Assembly: GCA_015152555.1 (NCBI GenBank)
Contig: SUTS01000003.1
Span: 93,143-157,142, forward strand
DNA from: Cyanobacteria bacterium SIG26
Lineage (GTDB): Bacteria > Cyanobacteriota > Vampirovibrionia > Gastranaerophilales > Gastranaerophilaceae
Length of the DNA: 64,000 nucleotides
Direction of reading: 5' to 3'
How positions within the stretch are numbered: the first letter of the stretch is position 1; every line of letters begins with the position of its first letter. This document shows, piece by piece, positions 24,857 to 34,077 of this stretch. The notes under the pieces were generated by a model. It was not told where the DNA came from and did not search any database. It worked only from the letters and a program-made list of their open reading frames with translations. A program made the position numbers and the translations under genes.

Positions 24857-25498
24857 CTAGTTTAAAAGTTCTGCCATTGTTAAGCCACGTTTTTTAGCAA
24901 CTTCGTTAAATGGAGTCAATGCTTTTAATGCTTCGATTGTAGCATTAGCTGCGTTTAGAGGTGATTTTGAACCTAAAGATTTTGAAAGAATATTTTCAAT
25001 ACCAGCAAGTTCTAATACTGAACGAACAGCACCACCAGCAATGATACCTGTACCAGCTGAAGCAGGTCTCAACATTACAGCACCAGCACCTGATTTACCA
25101 GTAATTGGGTGAGGTATTGTTGTATTAAAGATAGGTACTGTAATAACATTTTTTCTACCATCAGCAATAGCTTTTTGGATAGCGATGATAACTTCTGCAG
25201 CTTTAGCACAACCGATACCAACTTGTCCTTTTTGGTTACCAACAATAACGATTGCACGGAAGCTTAATTTTTTACCACCTTTAACAACTTTTGTTACACG
25301 GCTGATTTGAACAACTCTTTCTGTCCATTCAGATTGTGGCTTTTCTTCAGTTGTTTCAATTTTTTGTTTTCTTCCACGGCCTTTTCTAGCTTTAGAAGGT
25401 TTTTCTTCAGTAGCAGCTTCAACTTCAACTGTAGATTCTTCTACAACAGTTTCTTCAGCCGCAACTTCAGTTACATTTAATTCTTCATTGTTTTCCAT
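24857..25498 (-). CDS. rpsE: 30S ribosomal protein S5 with acidic N-terminal extension
   Basis: The S5 core starts near residue 58 ([40 protein letters not shown]) and includes [38 protein letters not shown] and the normal tail. The first 57 residues are an added Glu/Val/Thr-rich then Lys/Arg-rich region not seen in the usual 160-175 aa protein; it is probably disordered. AAGAAAGG precedes the ATG 9 nt upstream. It is the first gene of the block: rplR and the rest of spc are missing upstream. Confidence 0.95.
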   Translation of the reverse strand: MENNEELNVTEVAAEETVVEESTVEVEAATEEKPSKARKGRGRKQKIETTEEKPQSEWTERVVQISRVTKVVKGGKKLSFRAIVIVGNQKGQVGIGCAKAAEVIIAIQKAIADGRKNVITVPIFNTTIPHPITGKSGAGAVMLRPASAGTGIIAGGAVRSVLELAGIENILSKSLGSKSPLNAANATIEALKALTPFNEVAKKRGLTMAELLN

Positions 25499-26263
25499 TG
25501 ATTTTTACCTTTCTTGTAAGTTTATTACTTTCTAAATATTTTATCAGGTTGGGTGACCTGATTTACAGGAATACGCCAAAATACAAGCTATTTAAAGCTA
25601 TTTTGAAATCGTATTCGAACTTTTACTTCTGACTCAATAACCATAACGCAAAGCAAGGTTAATGTCAACATTTTTGTTAAGAAATACGTATAAAATATAT
25701 TATGTAGAAAATTTAAAAATCAAATCGAATATCACCACTTTGAACCTTCACGCAGCGAGCACTCAATGTTTGTGAAACAATAACAAAGGCAAGTTTTGTT
25801 TGAGCGAAAGCGAGTTAACTTGCCAAAAGTTGAACAATTACAATTGAGTAGCGAGCGAAGTTCAGGTTCTGGTTTTGTGGAACTTTTGACACCAAAAGTT
25901 CCCCTGTCTGGAAGATCCGTCGGAGACGAAACAAGAGAAATCCCGAAAAGGTATAATTTGTTTAACATATATTCCAGATTTCTTTGACCGCAAAGAAACG
26001 TGGAGCAAAGAAACTCTTGGGCTGAGCTTCGTTCACTAATAAATTGTAAATGCTCAACTATAAAACACACAACTCACTACGTTCAAACAAATGTGTTTTT
26101 GTAGTTGTTTCGCATAACATTTATTGTTCACTCCGCAAAGCCCAAACCCATTTTAACTAATTTTTATTATATACATTTACCCCTACATAATATATTTTAT
26201 ATGAACTTATTTACCTATTACTCTATTTGTGTTAAAATCATTTTATTGAAAGAGGGATTATTT
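25499..26263. other. 765 bp without a gene, palindrome-rich
   Basis: No convincing gene is seen. The part from about 25730 to 26060 is more GC-rich than its surroundings, contains repeated GAGCGAAG-like phrases, and holds perfect or near-perfect palindromes, for example a 9-bp stem at 25878-25901 (GGAACTTTT/AAAAGTTCC). Its open frames on both strands are low quality. It looks like decayed mobile or repeat DNA inserted upstream of rpsE. Promoters for rpsE (minus) and leuC (plus) must lie at its edges. Confidence 0.5.
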
Positions 26264-27505
26264 ATGGGACAAACTTTAGTTGAAAAAATCATATCAAACC
26301 ACGCAGGAAAAGTAGTTAAAGCTGGAGAATTAGTTATTGCAAATGTTGATGTTTGTGCAGTTCAAGACGGAACCGGTCCTTTAACTGTTCAAGAATTCAA
26401 AAAACTTGGTAAAGAAAAGTTATATAACCCTGAGCGTACAATTTTGTTCATCGACCACGCCTCACCAAGCCCGAAAAAAGAATTATCAAACATGCACACT
26501 ATTTTACGTGATTTTTCAAAGGAATATGGTGCAGTTCTATCAGAAGTTGGTTCCGGAGTTTGTCACCAAAGACTTGTAGAAACATTTGTAAACCCTACTG
26601 AGATTTTAGTAGGCGCAGATTCTCATACTTGTACATCAGGCGCACTTGGAGCTTTCGCAACCGGTATGGGATCTACTGACGTTGCCGTGGCAATGGCTCT
26701 AGGTAAGACATGGTTAAAAGTCCCTCAGACATATAAGATTGTTGTAAATGGCAAATTCAAAGAAGGCATCTGCTCGAAAGATTTAATGTTGCATTTAATC
26801 GGTATGATTGGCGCAGATGGTGCTACCTATAAAGCATTAGAATTTTGCGGTCAAACAATAGAAAATATGTGTATGGCTGAAAGATTCACTTTGGCTAACA
26901 TGGCAGTTGAAGCCGGAGCAAAATGCGGATTATTTGTTCCTGATAACAAAACAAAAGAATTTTTAGCATCAAGGGGTAGAGTAGAAAAATTCAAAGAAAT
27001 CAAACCTGATGCGGATGCAATTTATGAAAGAATTATTGAAATCGATGCGGCAACAATAGAACATACCGTTTCTTGTCCCCACACCGTTGATAACACTAAA
27101 CTTGCAAGCGAATTGAACGATGTAAAAGTTCATCAAGTATTTGTTGGGACTTGCACAAACGGCCGTATTGAAGATATGCGCACTGTTGCAAATATCTTGA
27201 GAGGTAAAAAAGTAAATAAAGATGTAAGAATGTTAATTTGCCCAGCATCTAGAGATGTTTATAAACAAGCACTACAGGAAGGCCTGCTAGAAACATTTAT
27301 TGATGCTAACGCAACAATATTACCTCCGGGATGCGGACCTTGTGTGGGTATACACGCGGGGATATTAGCAGATGACGAAGTCTGCTTAACAACTCAAAAT
27401 AGAAATTTCCAAGGCAGATTAGGCAACACAAAAGGTTATATTTACTTATCATCACCTTATGTTGCGGCATATTCTGCAATTAATGGTTATATTTCAGATA
27501 AATAA
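26264..27505 (+). CDS. leuC: 3-isopropylmalate dehydratase large subunit-like
   Basis: An aconitase-superfamily 4Fe-4S hydro-lyase. Cluster ligands and substrate motifs are visible: ADSHTCTSGALGAFATGMGSTD, VGTCTNGRIEDM with the first cluster Cys, and ILPPGCGPCVGIHAG with the other two. At 413 aa it is the short archaeal/bacterial LeuC type, which is hard to separate by eye from homoaconitase. The partner small subunit leuD is not adjacent: the next gene is convergent and abuts it. The start is set at 26264 after AGAGGGA. Confidence 0.88.
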   Translation: MGQTLVEKIISNHAGKVVKAGELVIANVDVCAVQDGTGPLTVQEFKKLGKEKLYNPERTILFIDHASPSPKKELSNMHTILRDFSKEYGAVLSEVGSGVCHQRLVETFVNPTEILVGADSHTCTSGALGAFATGMGSTDVAVAMALGKTWLKVPQTYKIVVNGKFKEGICSKDLMLHLIGMIGADGATYKALEFCGQTIENMCMAERFTLANMAVEAGAKCGLFVPDNKTKEFLASRGRVEKFKEIKPDADAIYERIIEIDAATIEHTVSCPHTVDNTKLASELNDVKVHQVFVGTCTNGRIEDMRTVANILRGKKVNKDVRMLICPASRDVYKQALQEGLLETFIDANATILPPGCGPCVGIHAGILADDEVCLTTQNRNFQGRLGNTKGYIYLSSPYVAAYSAINGYISDK

Positions 27506-28594
27506 TTATTTCCGCTTGCCACGTTCAAAGTTTCCGCCAGTAATTTTTGTCCCGCGGTTTTGTCCGGCGTATAAATCTTGATGCGTTTCTAGCGGTAACA
27601 GTTTAATTTCATCATTTATACCTAAGGATTTGAGGACTAGCCTACGTTGATAAGCTAAAGACTGGTCACCAGTGCCGTCGTTGTTTTTCTTTCTTGTGCG
27701 ATTCCACTTGTAATCCTTAAAGTTTTCTGGACTAAGCTTGCCTTTTGCCTTAAGCGTTGCGACAATTTCTTTAACTTCGGCTGGGTAGAAACCTCTAATT
27801 ATATCCTGAGTAAAGTACTCATTTTTTCCACTTAATTTATATGCATCTATCAAATCTTGTGATGCATATGTAATATTCATATCATATTGCCCGACTTTTA
27901 ATTTTACGATTAATTCACCTAATGTTTCTGGGTCATCACATTTCAAAATACCTTCTTTTACAAGCGATGCCATGTTTTTGGAAACATATAAACTTGAATT
28001 AACCGGACCGGTTTTAAAATCTTCTTTGAAAGAACTATATTTAGTTAATTCAATTTCTCGGTTTCGTTGATCATTAAATAGCTTCATTAAAGTTTCATCA
28101 TCCACCCCATTTTTATGTGAATGCCAGTCAGGTAGACCTTCCAAATATTGCTCCTTAAAATCTTCAAAATTCCAAGTTTTCATAATGTAGTCTTTATTAT
28201 ATTCAACCTTATCTTGAGATTTTAAACCATTAATAAACTTCAAGACTTTTTGCTGTTCTTCAGGCTTCATGCCAGATGTTGCTTCGAGAAAATCAGTAAT
28301 TTCTTTCACAGACATTGCTTCGCCTTTTTGTGAACCGATTGCCAGAATTTCTTTGGATAAATCATAAACAGAAGCCTCTGTTTTATATTCACTAAGCGCC
28401 TTTGTAATCGTTTTGATATCTTGTTGATTAAACCTATCCGCACCATCTTTTAACGTAGCTAGTTCCAGACGCTTTGCAACCATTTCAATATCTTTGGAAA
28501 CTGTTTCACTAAGCGTATCACCTACTTTAGCAACCGGTTTTGGCAAACAATCATAAGCTTTAGCAACTAATTTTGAAGGATTAATAGAAACCAT
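27506..28594 (-). CDS. Unknown protein (362 aa) after the amylase operon
   Basis: Not recognised. Mostly helical and charged, with no signal peptide or membrane helix. A middle segment contains a Trp/His-rich patch (LPDWHSHKNGVDDETLMKLF). The end is strongly basic with Gly (GGNFERGKRK). AGGGG lies 5 nt before the ATG at 28594. It follows the amylase-like gene after 81 nt on the same strand and is probably the last gene of that operon. Its stop directly abuts the stop of leuC. Confidence 0.7.
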   Translation of the reverse strand: MVSINPSKLVAKAYDCLPKPVAKVGDTLSETVSKDIEMVAKRLELATLKDGADRFNQQDIKTITKALSEYKTEASVYDLSKEILAIGSQKGEAMSVKEITDFLEATSGMKPEEQQKVLKFINGLKSQDKVEYNKDYIMKTWNFEDFKEQYLEGLPDWHSHKNGVDDETLMKLFNDQRNREIELTKYSSFKEDFKTGPVNSSLYVSKNMASLVKEGILKCDDPETLGELIVKLKVGQYDMNITYASQDLIDAYKLSGKNEYFTQDIIRGFYPAEVKEIVATLKAKGKLSPENFKDYKWNRTRKKNNDGTGDQSLAYQRRLVLKSLGINDEIKLLPLETHQDLYAGQNRGTKITGGNFERGKRK

Positions 28595-28675
28595 CAGAAC
28601 CCCTTTCATTTTATATTCATATTAAATATAAAACATTTTTTCTGGGCTTTTTGACAATTTCTAAAGTTTTATTAA

Positions 28676-30409
28676 CTAGTGCTGCTTATATACCTGATTT
28701 GTATAATTTTCAATATATGGTGTATCAATTTCAAACACATGAATTCTTCCAGGAGCTAAATCTAACGAAATTTCACCTTGTCGTAATTGGAATTTAGAAG
28801 TTTCTCCATACGCAGGCAAAAGATTATTCAATTCCTGATTAGGTTTTAAAGTTGGAACTTGAACTTTACAAGCTACTGACCTATTCACATTTTTATTAGC
28901 CAAAACTAATAACGTTTTGCCTTGTCTATGACGAGCAAATGCAATTACTTGATCTTGTTTATCTTTTTTCTTATCTAAAATTATATAAGACCCGCGCTTA
29001 ACCACATCTGAATATTTATCACGTAACTTCATAGCCTCAGCCGCAAAATCACCAATTTCAGGTTCATTTCCTCCCGGTTTACGCGACAAATTAAATATAT
29101 CTAATTTACCTTGGTGTACAGTCATATCGTTACAATCAGTCATAGTGTTTGTAGAATGCATATCTCTGTATGCATAATCATACTTATCGCCGGAATGGAA
29201 TCCATCAACAAAATACGGATTTAACATTGGTAGAGTAGCTTGTAAACCAGATGTAAGATTACAATAATCTGCACCACCGTGATACATAGGAGAAATATCA
29301 TCATGCGTTGCAAAAGATCCGATTAAAGATTTCCCTTTCTCAACACGATATGATAAATTCAAATTATCGATTACATAATCGTGTAACTCTTTTGCAGTAT
29401 TCCACTCGTGGAAAATATGATACTGGCCATAATAAGCATCGAACCCAGCACGAAGTGAATCCTCCGGTCTATCAAACGGCATATTCGCTTGAGGTGAAGC
29501 ATCTTCATAAGTATAAGTCTCTGCCAACCACGCAAATTCAGGATCACGTTTTCTGGAATATGGAATTATAATATCCCAAAATTCAACAGGTTTTGCTCGA
29601 GCAACATCGGCTCTTATTCCATCTACCCCTGCATCAATCATCATATCTACAAATTTCTTATGATATTCTAATAACGCAGGATTTAGAGTTCGCTTACCTT
29701 CATCTTCCCATGGTTGAAACATTCTAATATCATTCCAACCTTGAGGGGTTTTTGCCAATCCATTACGCTCGAAAGCCATCAAATCAGGTCTGTTCATAAA
29801 CAAATCATAAGATGCACAACTTGGCATATCAACCATGACTTTAATATCTCTATCATGACAAGCATCAACAAAAGCCTTAAACTGTTCAATATCAGAACGT
29901 GAATCGTTTTTATCAATTAATATAGGATCAATTTTCAACATATCTAACGGAGAGTACACGGAACCCGCTGTACCCATCGCATTATTTTTCCCAGGAGGAT
30001 TTATTGGTAGAACGTGTAATGTATTTATCCCATAAGATTTTACTTCGTCTAATCTGTCAATTGCATTTAAAAATGTCCCATGAATTTCTTTACCATCGAT
30101 ATATTCATTACCATTAGTATCTTGAGCATTAAAAGTCCTTGGTATCATCGCTAATATACTTGCACTATTAGTTAAAAACATGGATCTTAAATTATTTTTA
30201 TATGGTTTTGATATAGAAGAAGTCGGCTGACTAACTTTTACAACAGGAGAATTAATAGTCGCCAGACCTTCTAGATATTTAGCAATTAAAGAAGATCCAT
30301 TACCTTGTTGCTTAGGAACAGATATATTTTGTTCAGGTAAAGACTGTTGAGTTTTTTCCTTAGCTAAATTCACCCTTTGAGCAATCAAATTTGTAGATAC
30401 ATTAATCAT
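28676..30409 (-). CDS. GH13 alpha-amylase-family enzyme with EF-hand-type loop (577 aa)
   Basis: A (beta/alpha)8 amylase-family glycoside hydrolase. Region II is GVDGIRADVA with the nucleophile Asp268, region III is LAETY with the acid Glu297, and region IV is FATHDD with Asp370, so the catalytic triad is complete. Region I (VMVDMPSC) departs from the usual D-x-x-x-N-H. Before the barrel, residues 97-108 (DTNGNEYIDGKE) match a calcium-binding EF-hand loop. A C-terminal beta domain completes it. The N-terminus, MINVSTNLIAQR, is not a Sec signal and resembles that of the 51930 protein. The ATG directly follows the stop of the upstream membrane-protein gene. Confidence 0.9.
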   Translation of the reverse strand: MINVSTNLIAQRVNLAKEKTQQSLPEQNISVPKQQGNGSSLIAKYLEGLATINSPVVKVSQPTSSISKPYKNNLRSMFLTNSASILAMIPRTFNAQDTNGNEYIDGKEIHGTFLNAIDRLDEVKSYGINTLHVLPINPPGKNNAMGTAGSVYSPLDMLKIDPILIDKNDSRSDIEQFKAFVDACHDRDIKVMVDMPSCASYDLFMNRPDLMAFERNGLAKTPQGWNDIRMFQPWEDEGKRTLNPALLEYHKKFVDMMIDAGVDGIRADVARAKPVEFWDIIIPYSRKRDPEFAWLAETYTYEDASPQANMPFDRPEDSLRAGFDAYYGQYHIFHEWNTAKELHDYVIDNLNLSYRVEKGKSLIGSFATHDDISPMYHGGADYCNLTSGLQATLPMLNPYFVDGFHSGDKYDYAYRDMHSTNTMTDCNDMTVHQGKLDIFNLSRKPGGNEPEIGDFAAEAMKLRDKYSDVVKRGSYIILDKKKDKQDQVIAFARHRQGKTLLVLANKNVNRSVACKVQVPTLKPNQELNNLLPAYGETSKFQLRQGEISLDLAPGRIHVFEIDTPYIENYTNQVYKQH

Positions 30410-32944
30410 CTAACCGGCCTCCTTATTAACCTGCGGAGCCTTCATCTTCCCAAAGAAAAACTGAGAAATTAAAGTCACACCTGCAACTCCTGCACCTAAC
30501 TTACCAAACTTTGATAACCAAGTTTTACTATTAAATTTATTATTAAATAATTTAAAAATAAATTCATCCGGCGCACTTCCCAATTTATTAAATCTTTCAA
30601 AAGAAGTCGCCCAATATTCTTTACCATCTAAAAGTACATGCGGAAATGCAAAATACTTTTCGCCACCAAGTTTTTCTAAAACAGTACGCCTAAAAGCTTT
30701 ATAATCATCGAAGAATGCTTCATTTTTAAATTTATTTTCTATATCAGGATGAATATCACCACCGAACATCATATTCATAACTTTTGAAAAATAATTTTTA
30801 TCATGAGGAACTTCAACTTTTTCACCATTAGGAACATTATTCAAATATCTATTAACAACCTTACCCTCTTTTACTTCAATTTGTGAAGTATCAGTCACCT
30901 CAGGATTTAAATTCCGACGTTGAGCAAATTTAACAGCAAAATCAGAAGTATGCCCTTCTAATAATGTAGATTTTGCTAATTCCACCAATTCCTCTTTGAC
31001 TTCTCTTAGCATCTTATCATCAAGAACAGCTCCTAAACCTTCTAAGTGAGACACCTTATAATACAAATTATTTAACTCTAAAAATCTATAGAAAGAACTT
31101 CTTACACCAGTAATTCTATCCGCTACAAAGTCCAAATAAGCTTGCTTTAAAGACGCACGATTACTATTATCATAACCCCATAAAGTTTCTATCGTTTTAC
31201 CCATATTATGTGGCATTAAATCATTTTTAACATTATCAAAAGTCGTTGATACTAGAGATTTATATAAATTATTATCATTATCAACAGACATGCCGGAAGT
31301 TTTTGAATACATTTTAACAAAAATAGTTCTCATATCATTCAAAAAAGAATCAAAAAGCTGTTTATCTGATGTAATAGTCTCAATTTTATTTCTTAATACG
31401 GCACCGGCAAATTCTCTATCTAACTTTCCTTTAGAAATTTCATCAGGAGTAAATTTTAGAGCTTTCATTATATCATCAGAAGTGTTATTCCAAACATCAG
31501 CAAGTAACGTATGTTCAGCTTGTCCAACTTGTTCATGAGCATACTTAGCTAACACATTTGTATTTGCAGCAAACTTAACGATAATATCATTGATAGAAGT
31601 AAGTTTGTTAATTAAACCTTCAGATAAAATCTTTGCAGGTCTTGCCTCAAAAACTTGTTCTAAAGGAGTCTTTTGAGAGGTTTGCGCTGAATGATTTATG
31701 TTCATCAATATAAACTCTAATCTTTTTGCAAGCTTCGTATCTGGATTATCCCCCAAATAGTTTTTAATATTTTGTTCAAGTAAATTATTGATAACTTTTG
31801 TATGGTTAGAAAACTCAGGAGTTTGAGCATCCATTATCCCTGCGTTTCTAAAATTTTCGGCAATAACATCTCGATTTGGTATAATCTTATCAAGCTCATC
31901 ATCAGGTAATTTTACCGCTTCAAAGTGCGATTTTAACACATTCCGAAGCTCATCAATAGTATCGCCATTTATACTATATGCACTCTTATAATCTAAATCT
32001 TTAGCCAAATCAAACTTCACAGCCTCAGCTAATGATGGATTTAAACCTTTTGTCAAAACAGATTCAACATCTTTTACAACAGTTTCTGATAATGGTTGAC
32101 CCTTATGAGTATCTAAAACGGATTTTAAACCTTCAATTCGCTCGCTATAATCATATTTTGCAGCTTCTTGATTGAAATTAGCAAGCAGATTTTTAGTTTG
32201 AGCTTCTTTACGATTATACAAATATTTTTCAACAGGTTTTTCTAAACCATTACAGATTAATGCACTCATTATAGGAGCCGCAAAACCTGAGGTTAACATC
32301 CACATAGTGTTATTTTGTAATGCAATCTTGCGCATTTTTTCTTGAATAAATTCGCGTCTATTAGGAATATCTTTAGGAACATTTAATTTATCACCAATTT
32401 TATTTATCTCTTTATCAGAATACAAATCCCACGGAATAAATTGATGATCCTGATAAAACATCTTTTTACGCCCAAAACTATCTTCATATTGTTGTCTTAC
32501 ATTTACCCCATGGATTAAGTATGCCGGCAATTGTAAAAATAATTTTGGCCAAATATCCATTGCTGCAAAAAATGAAGTTAAACCAATAAATTCAAATAGC
32601 TTGGCCTGTGAAGTTTGTTTTTTAGTAAACAGATAAGTTGCAATAGCTAAACCGCCTAACTTCATACCAACATCATTTAAACGCCCCAATTCATGATCAT
32701 TTGCTTTACCTTTAACAGCCTTTCCAAAAGCTTTTACGTCATATTTAAAATCTTTCGCCAACTCTGACGGGCCATCAAACAACCCCTTTTTCAAAAGTTT
32801 GCCATTACTTGGCAACGGTTTAATAAACGTTCTGTTTGACAATTCTTTATTAATATCAAAATCTTTAGCCGCTTTATTGGATTTATATTGCTGATTTTGT
32901 GGATGAGTATTTATATATGACTGAATTAAATTATTAGTTTTCAT
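30410..32944 (-). CDS. Large unknown membrane protein, paralogue of the next upstream gene (844 aa)
   Basis: Two or three hydrophobic segments lie at about residues 95-150 (GGLAIATYLFTKK, FIGLTSFFAAMDIWPKLFLQLPAYLIHG), another near 215-235, and one at the very C-terminus (GAGVAGVTLISQFFFG). Between them is a long charged helical region of about 550 residues. The segment around LP-x-x-L-x-x-G-V with a following PWDLY aligns by eye with LPVRLRTGI and FPRWDQLYG in the 346-aa protein upstream, so the two are probably related. It has no Sec signal. The ATG abuts the stop of that gene, and its own stop abuts the amylase ATG: a tightly coupled operon. Confidence 0.78.
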   Translation of the reverse strand: MKTNNLIQSYINTHPQNQQYKSNKAAKDFDINKELSNRTFIKPLPSNGKLLKKGLFDGPSELAKDFKYDVKAFGKAVKGKANDHELGRLNDVGMKLGGLAIATYLFTKKQTSQAKLFEFIGLTSFFAAMDIWPKLFLQLPAYLIHGVNVRQQYEDSFGRKKMFYQDHQFIPWDLYSDKEINKIGDKLNVPKDIPNRREFIQEKMRKIALQNNTMWMLTSGFAAPIMSALICNGLEKPVEKYLYNRKEAQTKNLLANFNQEAAKYDYSERIEGLKSVLDTHKGQPLSETVVKDVESVLTKGLNPSLAEAVKFDLAKDLDYKSAYSINGDTIDELRNVLKSHFEAVKLPDDELDKIIPNRDVIAENFRNAGIMDAQTPEFSNHTKVINNLLEQNIKNYLGDNPDTKLAKRLEFILMNINHSAQTSQKTPLEQVFEARPAKILSEGLINKLTSINDIIVKFAANTNVLAKYAHEQVGQAEHTLLADVWNNTSDDIMKALKFTPDEISKGKLDREFAGAVLRNKIETITSDKQLFDSFLNDMRTIFVKMYSKTSGMSVDNDNNLYKSLVSTTFDNVKNDLMPHNMGKTIETLWGYDNSNRASLKQAYLDFVADRITGVRSSFYRFLELNNLYYKVSHLEGLGAVLDDKMLREVKEELVELAKSTLLEGHTSDFAVKFAQRRNLNPEVTDTSQIEVKEGKVVNRYLNNVPNGEKVEVPHDKNYFSKVMNMMFGGDIHPDIENKFKNEAFFDDYKAFRRTVLEKLGGEKYFAFPHVLLDGKEYWATSFERFNKLGSAPDEFIFKLFNNKFNSKTWLSKFGKLGAGVAGVTLISQFFFGKMKAPQVNKEAG

Positions 32945-33985
32945 CTAACCCACCACACTTTCTTTTTTAGGATCTAATACCTTTTCTCCTGTTGCACATT
33001 TATTTGGTTTTTTAGATAAATTTAAAGTATTTAAAACACCTAAAACAGTACTTAATGCAGCAACACCAATCAAAGCCTTGCCGGAATGCTTTTCAAACTT
33101 GGTAACAGCATCAGCACCACCGTTCCACAAACTTTTTGAAGCTTCAACAAAACTTTTTCCAAAAGCTTTTATAGAATCAGTAAAATCTCTACCTTTCCAG
33201 AACTTGAACGTTGCGACATTAAAATAATTAGACCACGAATCTTGAAAAGCTAATGCAACACCTGTTGCTGCCCACAAAAATGATGATATACTTTTTGCAA
33301 GCTTTGACTTAACCAAAACTTCTTTATAAACCGGTTTTACATCCTGATCCGAATCTTTAAGATTTTCGCCTAAACCTATTTTTTTTGCGATTTTATCGTA
33401 TCTAAAATTTAACGATTCACCCTTTTGTGGATTACCGTATAATTGATCCCAGCGGGGGAAATCAACACTTTCACCAACCTTATGATATTCAATACTTGTA
33501 AGATTATAGTCTTCTGGCGAGTTTTGTAATAAATAATTTACTTTCGCATAAGGGATTTCCGTGTCAATTCCGGTCCTTAATCTCACCGGCAAATTTACAA
33601 AACTCTTAGACATCTCCTTAAACAAACCATAAAACAACACACCCAATGCCATTTTATTACCAAGTTGCGAAGCCTTAAATTTGGCATTATGATTAAAGTA
33701 TTTATTTGCCGAATTAAACACAGCCATCAATGTCGCACTACCAACCAAATACGGCATAGTTCCCATTGTTAAAAATTCATAAAAATTAGAATTTATACTA
33801 CCTGTAATGCCTTTTGCAGGGTATATTGTAAAAGCCTTTGTAACCTTGTCTAAACCAATACGCGCTCTTGTTGATAAATTATTTTTCAACAAAGTATCTT
33901 TGTCAAACTCAGCCTCCTGAGCGACATTAGATTTATTCGCTTTAAAGTTTATATTCTCGTTATAATTCCTTATTGGTAATATCAT
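32945..33985 (-). CDS. Unknown membrane protein with F-x-A leader (346 aa)
   Basis: First gene of the amylase operon. It starts MILPIRNYNENINFKANKS, one of the F-x-(G/A) leaders. Hydrophobic stretches occur at about residues 75-95 (FLTMGTMPYLVGSATLMAVF), 115-130, 245-262 and 305-325 (GKALIGVAALSTVLGVLNTL). The middle holds LPVRLRTGI followed by FPRWDQLYG, shared in outline with the 844-aa neighbour. Function unknown. Genetic coupling to an amylase-like enzyme suggests polysaccharide handling or display at the envelope. A GGGG ribosome site precedes the ATG. Confidence 0.78.
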   Translation of the reverse strand: MILPIRNYNENINFKANKSNVAQEAEFDKDTLLKNNLSTRARIGLDKVTKAFTIYPAKGITGSINSNFYEFLTMGTMPYLVGSATLMAVFNSANKYFNHNAKFKASQLGNKMALGVLFYGLFKEMSKSFVNLPVRLRTGIDTEIPYAKVNYLLQNSPEDYNLTSIEYHKVGESVDFPRWDQLYGNPQKGESLNFRYDKIAKKIGLGENLKDSDQDVKPVYKEVLVKSKLAKSISSFLWAATGVALAFQDSWSNYFNVATFKFWKGRDFTDSIKAFGKSFVEASKSLWNGGADAVTKFEKHSGKALIGVAALSTVLGVLNTLNLSKKPNKCATGEKVLDPKKESVVG

Positions 33986-34077
33986 GACAAACCCCGCAAA
34001 TTATATAGTTAGAATACTCATCAAGATTTTTTTTTGTTAGTTGTTTACTGTATTATTTACAAATTTTTACAAATATT

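Noticed and set aside
25732..26070. Overlapping frames on both strands upstream of rpsE
   Set aside because: Poor composition, no ribosome sites and many palindromes; better explained as decayed repeat DNA.
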